Source: Parcubacteria group bacterium (GTDB lineage Bacteria > Patescibacteriota > Minisyncoccia > Minisyncoccales > CG1-02-41-26). From it: 14,951 bases of DNA. Shown piece by piece: positions 5,618-12,913 of the stretch; within the stretch, counting starts at the first letter, position 1, and each line of letters starts with the position of its first letter. The stretch lies in assembly GCA_013203565.1 (NCBI GenBank), contig JABMPZ010000006.1:1-14951 (forward strand). Direction: 5' to 3'. Below the pieces are notes generated by a model. That model saw nothing but the letters and a program-made list of their open reading frames with translations, was not told the origin of the DNA and searched no databases. The position numbers were made by a program, and so were the translations under genes.

Positions 5618-6034
5618 ATGTTAACAAAAGACCAAAAACAAAAGATTGAGAAAATTGCTGAAAAGTATGATTTAAGATTACTTATGCTTTTTGGTTCACA
5701 AGTTAATGGTAAAAATAAGGAGGATTCAGATTTTGATGTCGCTTATTTATCTCAAAAATCGTTGGAGTTGAAACAAAAGTTTGAGCTAAAAGACGACTTA
5801 GCAAGTGTTTTTGGTTCTGACAGAATAGACCAAGTGAACATTAGAAACGCTGGTACGTTATTGCTCCATGAGATTTCTAGTAATAGTAAATTGCTCTTTG
5901 GGGATGAGATTGATTATATAAAGTTTAAAACAAGGGCTTATCGTATTTTCACTGATAGCACTTCGTTGTTTAAATTGCAGGATGCTTTAATTAGAAAAAG
6001 ACATCAATTTTTAGCAGAAAGGATTTATGCTTAA
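5618..6034 (+). CDS. mntA: MntA-type antitoxin, minimal nucleotidyltransferase
   Basis: Antitoxin of a type VII toxin-antitoxin pair. In the studied examples MntA adds AMP to a tyrosine of HepT and silences it. The nucleotidyltransferase signature is LFGSQVNGKNKEDSDFD with G26, S27 and the metal-binding D38 and D40. At 138 residues it has the length of the family. Its stop overlaps the start of the HepT gene by 8 bases, so the two are translated from one mRNA. The ATG lies 9 bases after TATAGT (5603-5608), with no Shine-Dalgarno and almost no leader. The pair-based assignment is firm; the mode of action is transferred from homologues. Confidence 0.88.
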   Translation: MLTKDQKQKIEKIAEKYDLRLLMLFGSQVNGKNKEDSDFDVAYLSQKSLELKQKFELKDDLASVFGSDRIDQVNIRNAGTLLLHEISSNSKLLFGDEIDYIKFKTRAYRIFTDSTSLFKLQDALIRKRHQFLAERIYA

Positions 6035-6461
6035 TCAGTCATTCATTAAAGAAAAGATAGATTTAATTGGTAAGGAGTTAGCTTATTTAGAGAAGATTTC
6101 TCAATATTCAATGGAGGAAATCGTTGGTAACTTCACTCTCCAAGCTGCTTTTGAAAGATTTTTAGAAAGAATAGTTACAAGAGCTATTGATGTTAACGAA
6201 CATATTATTGAAGAATTAGCAGATGCTACAATGAAATCGCCTAGAAGCTATAAAGAAACTTTTTTCAGCTTAGCTAGGTTAAATGTTTTACCAGAAGACC
6301 TTGTTAAGGCATTAATAAAAAGTGTTGACACTCGCCATGCCTTAGTTCACGATTATGATGAGTTTCGATTAAGTAGTATTTATTCTTCAGTAAAAGAATG
6401 TTTAGAGGATTATTCAAAATATTGTGACTATATTTTGAAATTCTTAGACAAAGCAAAATAA
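6027..6461 (+). CDS. hepT: HepT-type toxin RNase
   Basis: Toxin partner of MntA, a HEPN-fold ribonuclease acting on RNA in the cytoplasm. The HEPN motif R-x4-H is present as RHALVH (R103, H108). It is followed by D109 and Y110, so the full R-x4-H-x-Y pattern of HepT is kept and the tyrosine that MntA modifies is in place. The rest is helical (DUF86-like), 144 residues, typical length. The active residues are intact, so the module is probably functional. It overlaps mntA by 8 bases. A 9-bp inverted repeat containing its stop codon (6459-6489) separates it from the next toxin-antitoxin pair. Confidence 0.88.
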   Translation: MLNQSFIKEKIDLIGKELAYLEKISQYSMEEIVGNFTLQAAFERFLERIVTRAIDVNEHIIEELADATMKSPRSYKETFFSLARLNVLPEDLVKALIKSVDTRHALVHDYDEFRLSSIYSSVKECLEDYSKYCDYILKFLDKAK

Positions 6462-6489
6462 AATCAAAAATTTGAAAAGGTTGATTTTA
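6459..6489. promoter_or_regulatory. inverted repeat between the two toxin-antitoxin modules
   Basis: Perfect 9-bp arms TAAAATCAA (6459-6467) and TTGATTTTA (6481-6489) surround a 13-base loop. The left arm holds the hepT stop codon. The right arm holds TTGATT (6481-6486), the candidate -35 of the next promoter, which has TATTTT at 6504-6509 after 17 bases. It could be an operator for the DUF433 antitoxin or a weak terminator. Confidence 0.45.
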
Positions 6490-6517
6490 GTTGATAAATT
6501 TGCTATTTTAAAGTTAT

Positions 6518-6733
6518 ATGAAGCGAATTATTTACAATCCAAAAATATTTGGCGGCAAGCCGATTATTGAAGGAACAAGGATTGCGGTTGAGTTTATTTT
6601 GGAGCTTTTGGCTACTGGAATGACTCCTCAAGGCATTGTTAAAGAATACCCTCAATTAAAAACAGAGGATATTTTTGCTTGTATCAATTATGCTGCAGCA
6701 ATAGTAAAAAGAGAAGAGCTTGTTCTCACTTAA
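6518..6733 (+). CDS. DUF433 antitoxin
   Basis: A 71-residue protein of the DUF433 family, a small winged/helix-turn-helix fold used as the antitoxin of PIN-like toxins and as repressor of its own operon. The conserved parts are visible: NPKIFGGKPIIEGTRIAVEFILELLATGMTPQGIVKEYPQL, then EDIFACINYAA. It stands 6 bases upstream of the DUF5615 gene. The ATG is two bases from the transcription start predicted from TATTTT (6504-6509), so this mRNA would be nearly leaderless. The upstream inverted repeat (6459-6489) is a candidate binding site. Family and pairing are confident, the autoregulation is inferred. Confidence 0.85.
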   Translation: MKRIIYNPKIFGGKPIIEGTRIAVEFILELLATGMTPQGIVKEYPQLKTEDIFACINYAAAIVKREELVLT

Positions 6734-6739
6734 ATTTAT

Positions 6740-7090
6740 ATGAAATTTTTAACAGATGAAAACATTGCTCCTCGAGTGGTGACAGCTTTGAGAGGTGAAG
6801 GATTTGATGTTTTGACTGTTTCCGAGGCAAAATTTTCAAGCGCGCCAGATGAAAAAGTACTTACATTGGCTGTAAAACAGAAAAGGGTTATTTTAACGCA
6901 CGATAAAGACTTTGGCAGCTTGCTTCATCAGCTCCAACCTCCCCCTTGTGGAGTTATTTTATTAAGATTAAGAAATCAATCGTCTCGAAATGTTGTTAAA
7001 CATTTAATTCCTTTTTTAAAAAAAATTCAACCAGAAAAAGTTAAGAATAAATTGGTTGTTTTTCAAGAAGGTAAAGTAAGAATAATTTAA
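6740..7090 (+). CDS. DUF5615 PIN-like toxin
   Basis: A 116-residue PIN-like nuclease of the DUF5615 (Mut7-C-like) family, the usual toxin beside a DUF433 antitoxin. The acidic residues for metal binding are present: D6 in FLTDENI, D37 and E38 in APDEKVL, and D55/D57 in ILTHDKDFGSL. PPPCGVILLRL matches the conserved strand after the active site. RNA is the likely substrate but not shown for this subgroup by the sequence. The gene is followed after only 9 bases by rpsO, so the toxin module may share a transcript with a ribosomal protein gene, which is unusual. Confidence 0.82.
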   Translation: MKFLTDENIAPRVVTALRGEGFDVLTVSEAKFSSAPDEKVLTLAVKQKRVILTHDKDFGSLLHQLQPPPCGVILLRLRNQSSRNVVKHLIPFLKKIQPEKVKNKLVVFQEGKVRII

Positions 7091-7099
7091 GATAAAAAT

Positions 7100-7375
7100 A
7101 TGTTAAAAAAAGACGAAAAAGAAAAAGCAATTAAAGACAGTAAAATTAGTAAAAATGATACTGGGTCTGCAGATGTGCAGATTGTTTTGTTGACTGAAGA
7201 AATTAAGAGTTTGCTTGGGCATTTGAAAAAGCATCCTAAGGATAATCATTCCAGAAGAGGGCTCTTGAAAATGGTCATTAAGCGTAAAAAGCTTTTAAAG
7301 TATTTGGAAAAAGAGGACAAGAGGCGATATAATTCTGTATTGAAAAAGGTTGGGTTAAAAAAGGAAAGTAAATAA
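7100..7375 (+). CDS. rpsO: 30S ribosomal protein S15
   Basis: Primary 16S rRNA-binding protein of the small-subunit platform. The 91-residue length and the conserved helix-rich core are typical: NDTGSADVQIVLLTEEIKSL, then HLKKHPKDNHSRRGLLKMVIKRKKLLKYL, where H/D/SRRGL is the 16S-binding signature. The order rpsO...pnp is an old bacterial arrangement, here split by an NYN nuclease gene. It starts 9 bases after the DUF5615 stop without a Shine-Dalgarno. The palindrome at 7379-7414 begins three bases after the stop. Confidence 0.97.
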   Translation: MLKKDEKEKAIKDSKISKNDTGSADVQIVLLTEEIKSLLGHLKKHPKDNHSRRGLLKMVIKRKKLLKYLEKEDKRRYNSVLKKVGLKKESK

Positions 7376-7378
7376 AAA

Positions 7379-7414
7379 TGTTTCAATTTCGAGCGATCGC
7401 TCAAAATTGAAACA
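7379..7414. repeat. 36-bp intergenic palindrome with CGATCG centre (copy 2)
   Basis: 11-bp arms (7379-7389, 7404-7414), a C/A mismatch (7390/7403), then the perfect 12-bp core GAGCGATCGCTC (7391-7402). It lies between rpsO and the NYN gene. No T-run follows, so it is not a standard intrinsic terminator; it may mark an RNA processing point or be a DNA site. Confidence 0.8.
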
Positions 7415-7422
7415 AAATAGAT

Positions 7423-7932
7423 ATGTCTACAAAACCAAAAGAACAAAGAGTTGAGGTGTTAATTGATGTGCAGAACCTCTATCATTCAGCTAAAAATCTT
7501 TTTAATGCTCGTGTTAATTTTGAAGGGATTTTAGAGAAAGCAATTGACGGAAGAAAGTTAATTAGGGCTTTTGGTTATGTTGTTAGCACAAAGACAGGTG
7601 AGGAAAAGCCCTTTTTTGAAGCATTAACTGCTTTAGGCATAGAAACAAGAGTTAAAGAGTTGCAGGAGTTTTATGGGGGAGCTAAAAAAGCGGATTGGGA
7701 TGTAGGCATTGTAATAGATGCTGTACGAACAGCTCCAGGAGTTGATGTAATTATCATCTGCTCTGGTGATGGCGATTTTATTCCTTTGGTCGAATACCTA
7801 AAAGCACAAGGTAAAAGGATTGAAGTGCTCGCTTTTAAGAAGACAACTTCATCTAAACTTCAAGAAGCAGCTGATGAGTTTTTTGACATTGGTTCAGATA
7901 GGAAGAAGTTTTTAATGAAGATAAATAAGTAA
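7423..7932 (+). CDS. NYN-domain (LabA/DUF88-like) PIN-fold protein
   Basis: A 169-residue single-domain protein of the NYN family, PIN-fold nucleases expected to act on RNA. The acidic active-site residues line up: D15 and N18 in VLIDVQNLY, D91 and D93 in KADWDVGIVIDAV with D99, and D116/D118 in CSGDGDFIPL. The C-terminal LAFKKTTSSKLQEAADEFFDI is the usual last helix region. The gene sits between rpsO and pnp and is framed by two CGATCG-centred palindromes (7379-7414 and 7974-8079). Its place beside polynucleotide phosphorylase suggests a role in RNA turnover or processing of this transcript, which is inference. Nuclease activity is predicted from the intact residues. Confidence 0.88.
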   Translation: MSTKPKEQRVEVLIDVQNLYHSAKNLFNARVNFEGILEKAIDGRKLIRAFGYVVSTKTGEEKPFFEALTALGIETRVKELQEFYGGAKKADWDVGIVIDAVRTAPGVDVIIICSGDGDFIPLVEYLKAQGKRIEVLAFKKTTSSKLQEAADEFFDIGSDRKKFLMKINK

Positions 7933-7973
7933 AATAATAAATTAAACTAACGACGAGCAAGATGAATTTGTGT

Positions 7974-8079
7974 TGTCATTCTGACCTTTGTAGGGAAATA
8001 TTTTTTGTGACATTTGGGTACGATCGTGCCCAAATGTCACAAAAAATATTTGGTTTTCTCTATAAAGATCAGTATGACA
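7974..8079. repeat. 106-bp nested palindrome with CGATCG centre upstream of pnp (copy 3)
   Basis: The inner part has perfect 23-bp arms (7996-8018, 8029-8051) around TACGATCGTG, in which a T/G mismatch brackets ACGATCGT. Outside it, CTGACCTTTGTAG (7981-7993) pairs with CTATAAAGATCAG (8060-8072) apart from one mismatch and one G-U pair. TGTCAT (7974-7979) pairs with ATGACA (8074-8079). It lies in the pnp leader, 35 bases before the start codon, where other bacteria have the RNase III-cut hairpin used for pnp autoregulation. A small non-autonomous mobile element is the alternative. Confidence 0.75.
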
Positions 8080-8114
8080 CTTTCGCTTGTTTGTTTCAGG
8101 TTTGATAAAAAAAC

Positions 8115-10250
8115 ATGGAGAAACAAAAATTTGAGATGGAAATAGCAGGTAAGTCATTTAAGATTCAGTTAGGAGGGTTAGCTGATCAGGCATCAGGGAG
8201 TTGTAGAGCACAATTCGGAGATACAGTTATGCTCTGTACTGCACAAATAGGACGGGAACGCCCGGAGATGGGTTTTTTTCCTTTGACATGCGAGTTTGAG
8301 GAAAAGTTCTATGCTGCTGGTAAGATTTTGGGCTCTCGGTTTATGAGAAGAGAAGGCAGACCATCAACAGATGCTACTCTAAATGCTAGGATGATTGATA
8401 GGTCTATCAGACCTCTTTTCCCTGCGGGCTTAATAAATGAAATACAGGTTATGGCTACTTGTTTGAGTTGGGATACAGAAAATGACCCAGCAGTTATAGG
8501 TCTAAATGGTGCATCTTTGTCATTAGGTCTTTCAGAAATTCCATGGGCAGGCCCTGTGGGCGCAGTTAGGATAGGTAAGGTTGATGGAAAACTTGTCTTA
8601 TGTCCTAACTATGAACAAAGAGAAGAAGGAGAGATTGATACAATTCTTGTTGGCACTGAAAAAGACGGTCAAATAGTGATTAATATGATTGAAAGTGGCT
8701 CTAAGGAGGTAACAGAAGAAGCAATGTTAGAGATTTATGACTTTGCTGTACCTGTTATTAAACAAATCATTGATTTTCAAAATGATATCATTAAGAAACA
8801 CGGCAAAGAAAAGCTTCCTGCTGTAGAACGAGAAGTTGATAAAGGATTAGAAACAAAACTTAAGGCCTCTATAGCTAAAAAGTTAGAAAAAGCGCTTTAT
8901 CAGAAAGATAAGATAGTAAGAAGTAATGAATTGCGTGCAATTGAGGATGAATCGTTAACAGAATTTGAAGAAACACTTGGAGATAATAGAGTTAAGGATA
9001 TACTTGAGGAAGAAGTAGAAAAGATGTTCAAGGAGAATGTCTTAAAGAATGACAAACGACCTGATGGCAGAAAAATGGATGAGGTTAGAAATATATCCTG
9101 TGAAGTAGAACTTTTACCAAGAGCCCATGGTTCTGGTTTGTTTACTAGAGGAATGACTAGAATCCTTTCAGTTATAACTCTAGGGAGTCCTGGAGACCAG
9201 CAACTTTTTGATAATATGGAGAGTTCTGGCAAGAAAAGGTTTATGCACCACTATAACTTCCCACCATATTCTGTTGGTGAAGTAAAGAGGGTTGGAAGCC
9301 CCGGTAGAAGGGAAATAGGGCATGGTATGTTGGCTGAAAAAGCAGTACAGGTTTTGTTGCCTTCTATGGAAAAGTTTCCATATACAATAAGAATAGTATC
9401 AGAGGCCTTAAGTAGCAATGGCTCAACCAGTATGGCATCTGTCTCTGGCTCATGTTTGGCTTTAATGGATGCAGGTGTACCTATTAGTGCGCCAGCTGCT
9501 GGTATTGCTGTTGGTTTGGTAGTTGGAAAAACTCTTGATGACTTTAAGTTATTAACAGACATTCAAGGTCCTGAAGACCATTATGGTGACATGGATTTTA
9601 AGGTTGCAGGCACTGAAAAAGGTATTACAGCTGTGCAAATGGATGTTAAGACAGATGGTATTACTAAGGAAATAATGAAAGAGGCCTTTGAAAGAGCTAA
9701 AAAAGCTCGACTTGGTATTTTAGAAGAAATAAAGAAAACCATTCCAGAGCCAAGAAAAGAGCTTTCTAAGTATGCTCCTAAGATTCATATTATTAACATA
9801 AATCCTGATAAAATCGGTGCTGTTATTGGCAGTGGTGGTAAAATTATCAATGGAATGATTGATGAATACGGAGTTAGCATTGATATTGAAGATACAGGAG
9901 AGGTCTTTGTTTCAGGGGATGATGCAGAGGGGGTTGAAAAAGCGCTTGAACAGATTAAAAACCTTACTAGAGAGTTTGAATTAGGAGAGACATTTCAAGG
10001 AAAAGTAGTAGGCATCAAGGACTTTGGAGCTTTTGTTGAGTTAGTGCCTGGAAAAGATGGATTAGTTCATATTTCAGAGTTAGCTCCATTTCGTGTGAAT
10101 AAAGTAGAAGATGTAGTAAAAGAAGGAGATATTATTCCTGTTAAAATTGTTAATATTGATACAACATCAGGAAAAATTGGTTTAAGTGCCAGACAAGCTG
10201 GGTTTAAGCCAAAGGATTCTTCATCAAAGCAAAAACCGTTTCATAAATAG
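8115..10250 (+). CDS. pnp: polynucleotide phosphorylase
   Basis: 3'-5' phosphorolytic exoribonuclease and RNA polymerase of the degradosome-type machinery, working as a ring-shaped trimer. All domains are present in the 711 residues. The first RNase PH core is at about 10-210, with GSRFMRREGRPSTDATLNARMIDRSIRPLFP. The linker helix domain is at 240-310. The second, catalytic RNase PH core is at about 320-545, with SNGSTSMASVSG and TDIQGPEDHYGDMDF (around 482-496) supplying the aspartates. The KH domain (about 556-615) has the GxxG loop GSGG, and the S1 domain (about 622-695) has GKVVGIKDFGAFVELVPGKDGLVHISEL. The start is an ATG, with only a weak AGG 14 bases upstream. The long palindrome at 7974-8079 occupies the leader and is a natural candidate for regulation by cleavage. 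Nothing is missing or unusual in the protein. Confidence 0.98.
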   Translation: MEKQKFEMEIAGKSFKIQLGGLADQASGSCRAQFGDTVMLCTAQIGRERPEMGFFPLTCEFEEKFYAAGKILGSRFMRREGRPSTDATLNARMIDRSIRPLFPAGLINEIQVMATCLSWDTENDPAVIGLNGASLSLGLSEIPWAGPVGAVRIGKVDGKLVLCPNYEQREEGEIDTILVGTEKDGQIVINMIESGSKEVTEEAMLEIYDFAVPVIKQIIDFQNDIIKKHGKEKLPAVEREVDKGLETKLKASIAKKLEKALYQKDKIVRSNELRAIEDESLTEFEETLGDNRVKDILEEEVEKMFKENVLKNDKRPDGRKMDEVRNISCEVELLPRAHGSGLFTRGMTRILSVITLGSPGDQQLFDNMESSGKKRFMHHYNFPPYSVGEVKRVGSPGRREIGHGMLAEKAVQVLLPSMEKFPYTIRIVSEALSSNGSTSMASVSGSCLALMDAGVPISAPAAGIAVGLVVGKTLDDFKLLTDIQGPEDHYGDMDFKVAGTEKGITAVQMDVKTDGITKEIMKEAFERAKKARLGILEEIKKTIPEPRKELSKYAPKIHIININPDKIGAVIGSGGKIINGMIDEYGVSIDIEDTGEVFVSGDDAEGVEKALEQIKNLTREFELGETFQGKVVGIKDFGAFVELVPGKDGLVHISELAPFRVNKVEDVVKEGDIIPVKIVNIDTTSGKIGLSARQAGFKPKDSSSKQKPFHK

Positions 10251-10262
10251 TCGATAATAGTC

Positions 10263-10282
10263 GGTTTAATAGGGCTTAAACC
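10263..10282 (+). promoter_or_regulatory. hairpin directly before the start of the 845-residue protein
   Basis: Perfect 7-bp arms GGTTTAA (10263-10269) and TTAAACC (10276-10282) around TAGGGC end one base before the ATG at 10284. It would occupy the place of a ribosome binding site. It follows a direct repeat AATAGTCG (10246-10253 and 10256-10263) at the pnp stop. Confidence 0.5.
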
Positions 10283-10283
10283 T

Positions 10284-12821
10284 ATGGCTAAGATAGTCAT
10301 AAAAGAATCGTTTGAACAAGATATTCCTCAGATATTAACTGGAGGAGTACTTTTAACGATGGAAGATGACTTAAGGCGTTTACAAGGTCAGGAGTCGAGG
10401 GATTTAAGGCATAAAAAACACAGAGAAGGAGCAAAGATAATGCCTATTTCAGATGCGGAGAAAGGCAAAGTACCTGAAATTATTGTAGCTGAAAAAAAAT
10501 TAGGATTTTTCACTAAATTAAAACATTGGGTTGCTAAAGGACCAAAAGATGAAGAACAGCATTCAGTTAAGCCCAGCGTGCCTAAATCTACACAACCTCC
10601 GCAAGTAATACCGCCAATACAAACAACACCACAACCGCAACAACCACCGCAACCAACACCACCAACTCCGCAATCACAACAACCATCTCCTTCTCAACCA
10701 ATCCCCGTCCCAGCCCCCGCTCCCGCACCAGTACAAAGGCATTTTTCTATTACCAGAGAAGAAGCAAAAGCAATAATAATTAGAAAAAAAGAATATGAGA
10801 AAGCACTGGAGATTATAGACGAACAGCTAAAGAATATTGTTGTTGAAAAAGCACCGCTTGAAATAAAGGTAGGGGAGTTTAAAAAACGAAAAGAGCATGC
10901 AGAAAAGATGGTTACCCCTATTACAGAAGAAGCAAATAAATTAAAAGCACAGGAAAATGAGATTGAAAAAAAAGAAGCCCAAGCGAAAACATCTGAAGAA
11001 AAGCATAAACTTGAAACAGAGAGATGGGCTATTGAAAAGCAAAGAAGGGAAATAGAAGGCCAGAAATGGGCTCAAGAAGAAAAAATAGTGCCTAATGGTG
11101 CGGAAATAACAGATGTTCAAAATAGATTAAAAATAATTTTAGATAAAGAGAAATCTTTAAAACAAAAAAGGATAAAGATTGTTGATAGATTAGAACAAGC
11201 AGAATTAATTAATAAAAGAGAGACATTTGGCGTGTCTAAAAAGGCATTAGATAAGCAATTTGCTGTTATTACCCGACAAGAGAAAGAAGTAGAGCAAAAA
11301 GAAAAGGCAGTTGAACAAAAAGAAGCTCAAGCAAAAACAACTGAAGAAAAGAGAGTTTTCACAAAACAACGATGGGAACTTGAAGAAAAAAGGAAACTCA
11401 TAGAGCAGAAAAGATGGGAAATAGAAAACCAGCAACAGGATTTATTAAAAGCAATTAAAACAATTCCTGTTTTTGATGAGCCAGTCGTTTCAGAAAAACC
11501 TGCCGTAGAACCGCAGATTCAGATTCAAGAGCCGAAAAAAAGACATAGAAGAGAATGGCAACCAGTAAAGCATATTGAGAGTTCTGTTCCTACACAGAAG
11601 GCTATTGTGCCTGGACAAAAAGCTATAGAGGATGATAAGAAAGTAAAGGATGCAACATTAGAAGCTGAAAGAGTAAAGTTTCAAGCAATTCAAGAATTAG
11701 CTCGAGTCCATAGGAAAGATACATTCATACCTAAAAGCAAAGGGCCTATTTCTAAGGCAAAGGTTTTGCAGAGATTATCTACTGTATCTCCCGAAGAACA
11801 GGAAGATAGAAAGAAGTTTTTAAGCAGAGTGGCTGGTAGGCCTAATATTGTTAAAATGAAAACCAATAATGGCAAAGGCGAGGTTTCGTTTCGCCCAGTT
11901 GTTAAGCGTTCATCTGTTTTTCATAAAATTTTAGTCAGAATAGTATTTTTATTATTGATATTAGCTGGTTTTGTAGGTATAGTATTACTCTTGAATACTT
12001 ATTTATTCTCTGATAAACTTAATTTGCCTGATTTTATACCTGGTACAGAAACCCCAGAACCTTCCATAGAAGAGCCAATAATTGTTCCAACACCAACAAC
12101 AACACCAACAACACCAGTTATAACCTCTACGACAACACCTGTATCAACATCTACCCCTCCCGAGCCCGAGCCCGAAGTAGTTCCCGAGCCAGAGCCAGAG
12201 CCCGAGCCAGAGCCAGAGCCAATCCCCGAGCCCGAGCCAGAGGTAAAATTACCTCTATCCTTGATAGATATTTCGGAAGCCCGTGTTTTGAAGTTTTCTG
12301 CAACTGTTTCTGTGCCTGATTTACTTTATGACACTATAGCAAATATGGAAGAGGAACAGGTCTCAACAGGTTTTACACAGATTGTTTTCCAGAACGAGGA
12401 TACTAAAGAGATTCTAAGTTTTGTTGATTTCTTGGAGATGTTTGTTGTTGAACAGCCAGAAGGATTATTAGAGACATTAGAAATGCCTGCAACTCTCTTT
12501 ATTTATTCAACAGACCAGACGACCCCAAGAACACGCTTTGGCTTTATTGTTAAAGCTAAAGATCCAACGACATTAATAAGTATTGTGAAGCCATGGGAAA
12601 GTAGTATGGAAGAAGATACAGAAGTTCTTTTCGCATCACTTGGTAAAACAGGCGCTGCTCTTGTGAATAATTTTTTAACAGCCATACACGGCAAAGAAGC
12701 ATTCCGTTACCAAACATTTACGAAAAATGACTTTGGTATTTGTTATGCTGTGACATTTAGTGATTACTTTATCTTCACTACATCATATGAAGTAATACAA
12801 GAAGTACTGGACAATTTATAA
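10284..12821 (+). CDS. large coiled-coil single-pass membrane protein with Pro/Glu linker
   Basis: I do not recognise a named family. Order of parts over 845 residues: a charged N-terminus; a Pro/Gln-rich stretch (about 95-150); a long helical, Lys/Glu-rich coiled coil (about 160-395); a basic linker; one membrane helix (about 546-575, ILVRIVFLLLILAGFVGIVL); a Thr/Pro and PEPEPE linker (about 585-655); and a compact C-terminal domain of ~190 residues (ISEARVLKFSATVSVPD to EVLDNL). There is no signal peptide, so the coiled coil should be cytoplasmic and the C-terminal domain outside, held off the membrane by the stiff linker. The coiled coil contains an internal duplication: KKEAQAKTSEEK...RWAIEKQRREIEGQKW (about 228-262) and QKEAQAKTTEEK...RWELEEKRKLIEQKRW (about 343-377). 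Such architecture recurs in Parcubacteria, but a role in cell-envelope anchoring or attachment is only a guess. It begins 33 bases after pnp. Confidence 0.75.
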   Translation: MAKIVIKESFEQDIPQILTGGVLLTMEDDLRRLQGQESRDLRHKKHREGAKIMPISDAEKGKVPEIIVAEKKLGFFTKLKHWVAKGPKDEEQHSVKPSVPKSTQPPQVIPPIQTTPQPQQPPQPTPPTPQSQQPSPSQPIPVPAPAPAPVQRHFSITREEAKAIIIRKKEYEKALEIIDEQLKNIVVEKAPLEIKVGEFKKRKEHAEKMVTPITEEANKLKAQENEIEKKEAQAKTSEEKHKLETERWAIEKQRREIEGQKWAQEEKIVPNGAEITDVQNRLKIILDKEKSLKQKRIKIVDRLEQAELINKRETFGVSKKALDKQFAVITRQEKEVEQKEKAVEQKEAQAKTTEEKRVFTKQRWELEEKRKLIEQKRWEIENQQQDLLKAIKTIPVFDEPVVSEKPAVEPQIQIQEPKKRHRREWQPVKHIESSVPTQKAIVPGQKAIEDDKKVKDATLEAERVKFQAIQELARVHRKDTFIPKSKGPISKAKVLQRLSTVSPEEQEDRKKFLSRVAGRPNIVKMKTNNGKGEVSFRPVVKRSSVFHKILVRIVFLLLILAGFVGIVLLLNTYLFSDKLNLPDFIPGTETPEPSIEEPIIVPTPTTTPTTPVITSTTTPVSTSTPPEPEPEVVPEPEPEPEPEPEPIPEPEPEVKLPLSLIDISEARVLKFSATVSVPDLLYDTIANMEEEQVSTGFTQIVFQNEDTKEILSFVDFLEMFVVEQPEGLLETLEMPATLFIYSTDQTTPRTRFGFIVKAKDPTTLISIVKPWESSMEEDTEVLFASLGKTGAALVNNFLTAIHGKEAFRYQTFTKNDFGICYAVTFSDYFIFTTSYEVIQEVLDNL
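12158..12242 (+). repeat. hexanucleotide (CCNGAG)n repeat encoding the PEPEPE linker
   Basis: CCCGAG and CCAGAG units recur with short interruptions, giving alternating Pro-Glu in the extracytoplasmic stalk of the 845-residue protein. The strict 6-base period makes this stretch prone to length change. Confidence 0.85.
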
Positions 12822-12861
12822 ATAACCCTATAAACTATAGGTAACCAAATAAATGAGCAAC

Positions 12862-12895
12862 TAACACATTTCAGTCAATTGGCTGGGATGTGTTA
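12862..12895 (+). promoter_or_regulatory. 34-base RNA hairpin upstream of the zinc-finger gene
   Basis: 12862-12878 pairs with 12879-12895 through 17 consecutive pairs, three of them G-U in the plus-strand RNA. In practice the innermost few bases form the loop. Because the wobbles are compatible only on the plus strand, an RNA structure is more likely than a protein operator. It ends 18 bases before the ATG at 12914. No T-run follows. A small CCTATA/TATAGG hairpin (12827-12841) precedes it, just after the stop of the upstream gene. Confidence 0.5.
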
Positions 12896-12913
12896 TCAAT
12901 AAAAACAATAAAT

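Noticed and set aside
12890..12913. GTG start of the zinc-finger protein at 12890
   Set aside because: The GTG is inside the hairpin at 12862-12895; the ATG at 12914 gives the normal protein.
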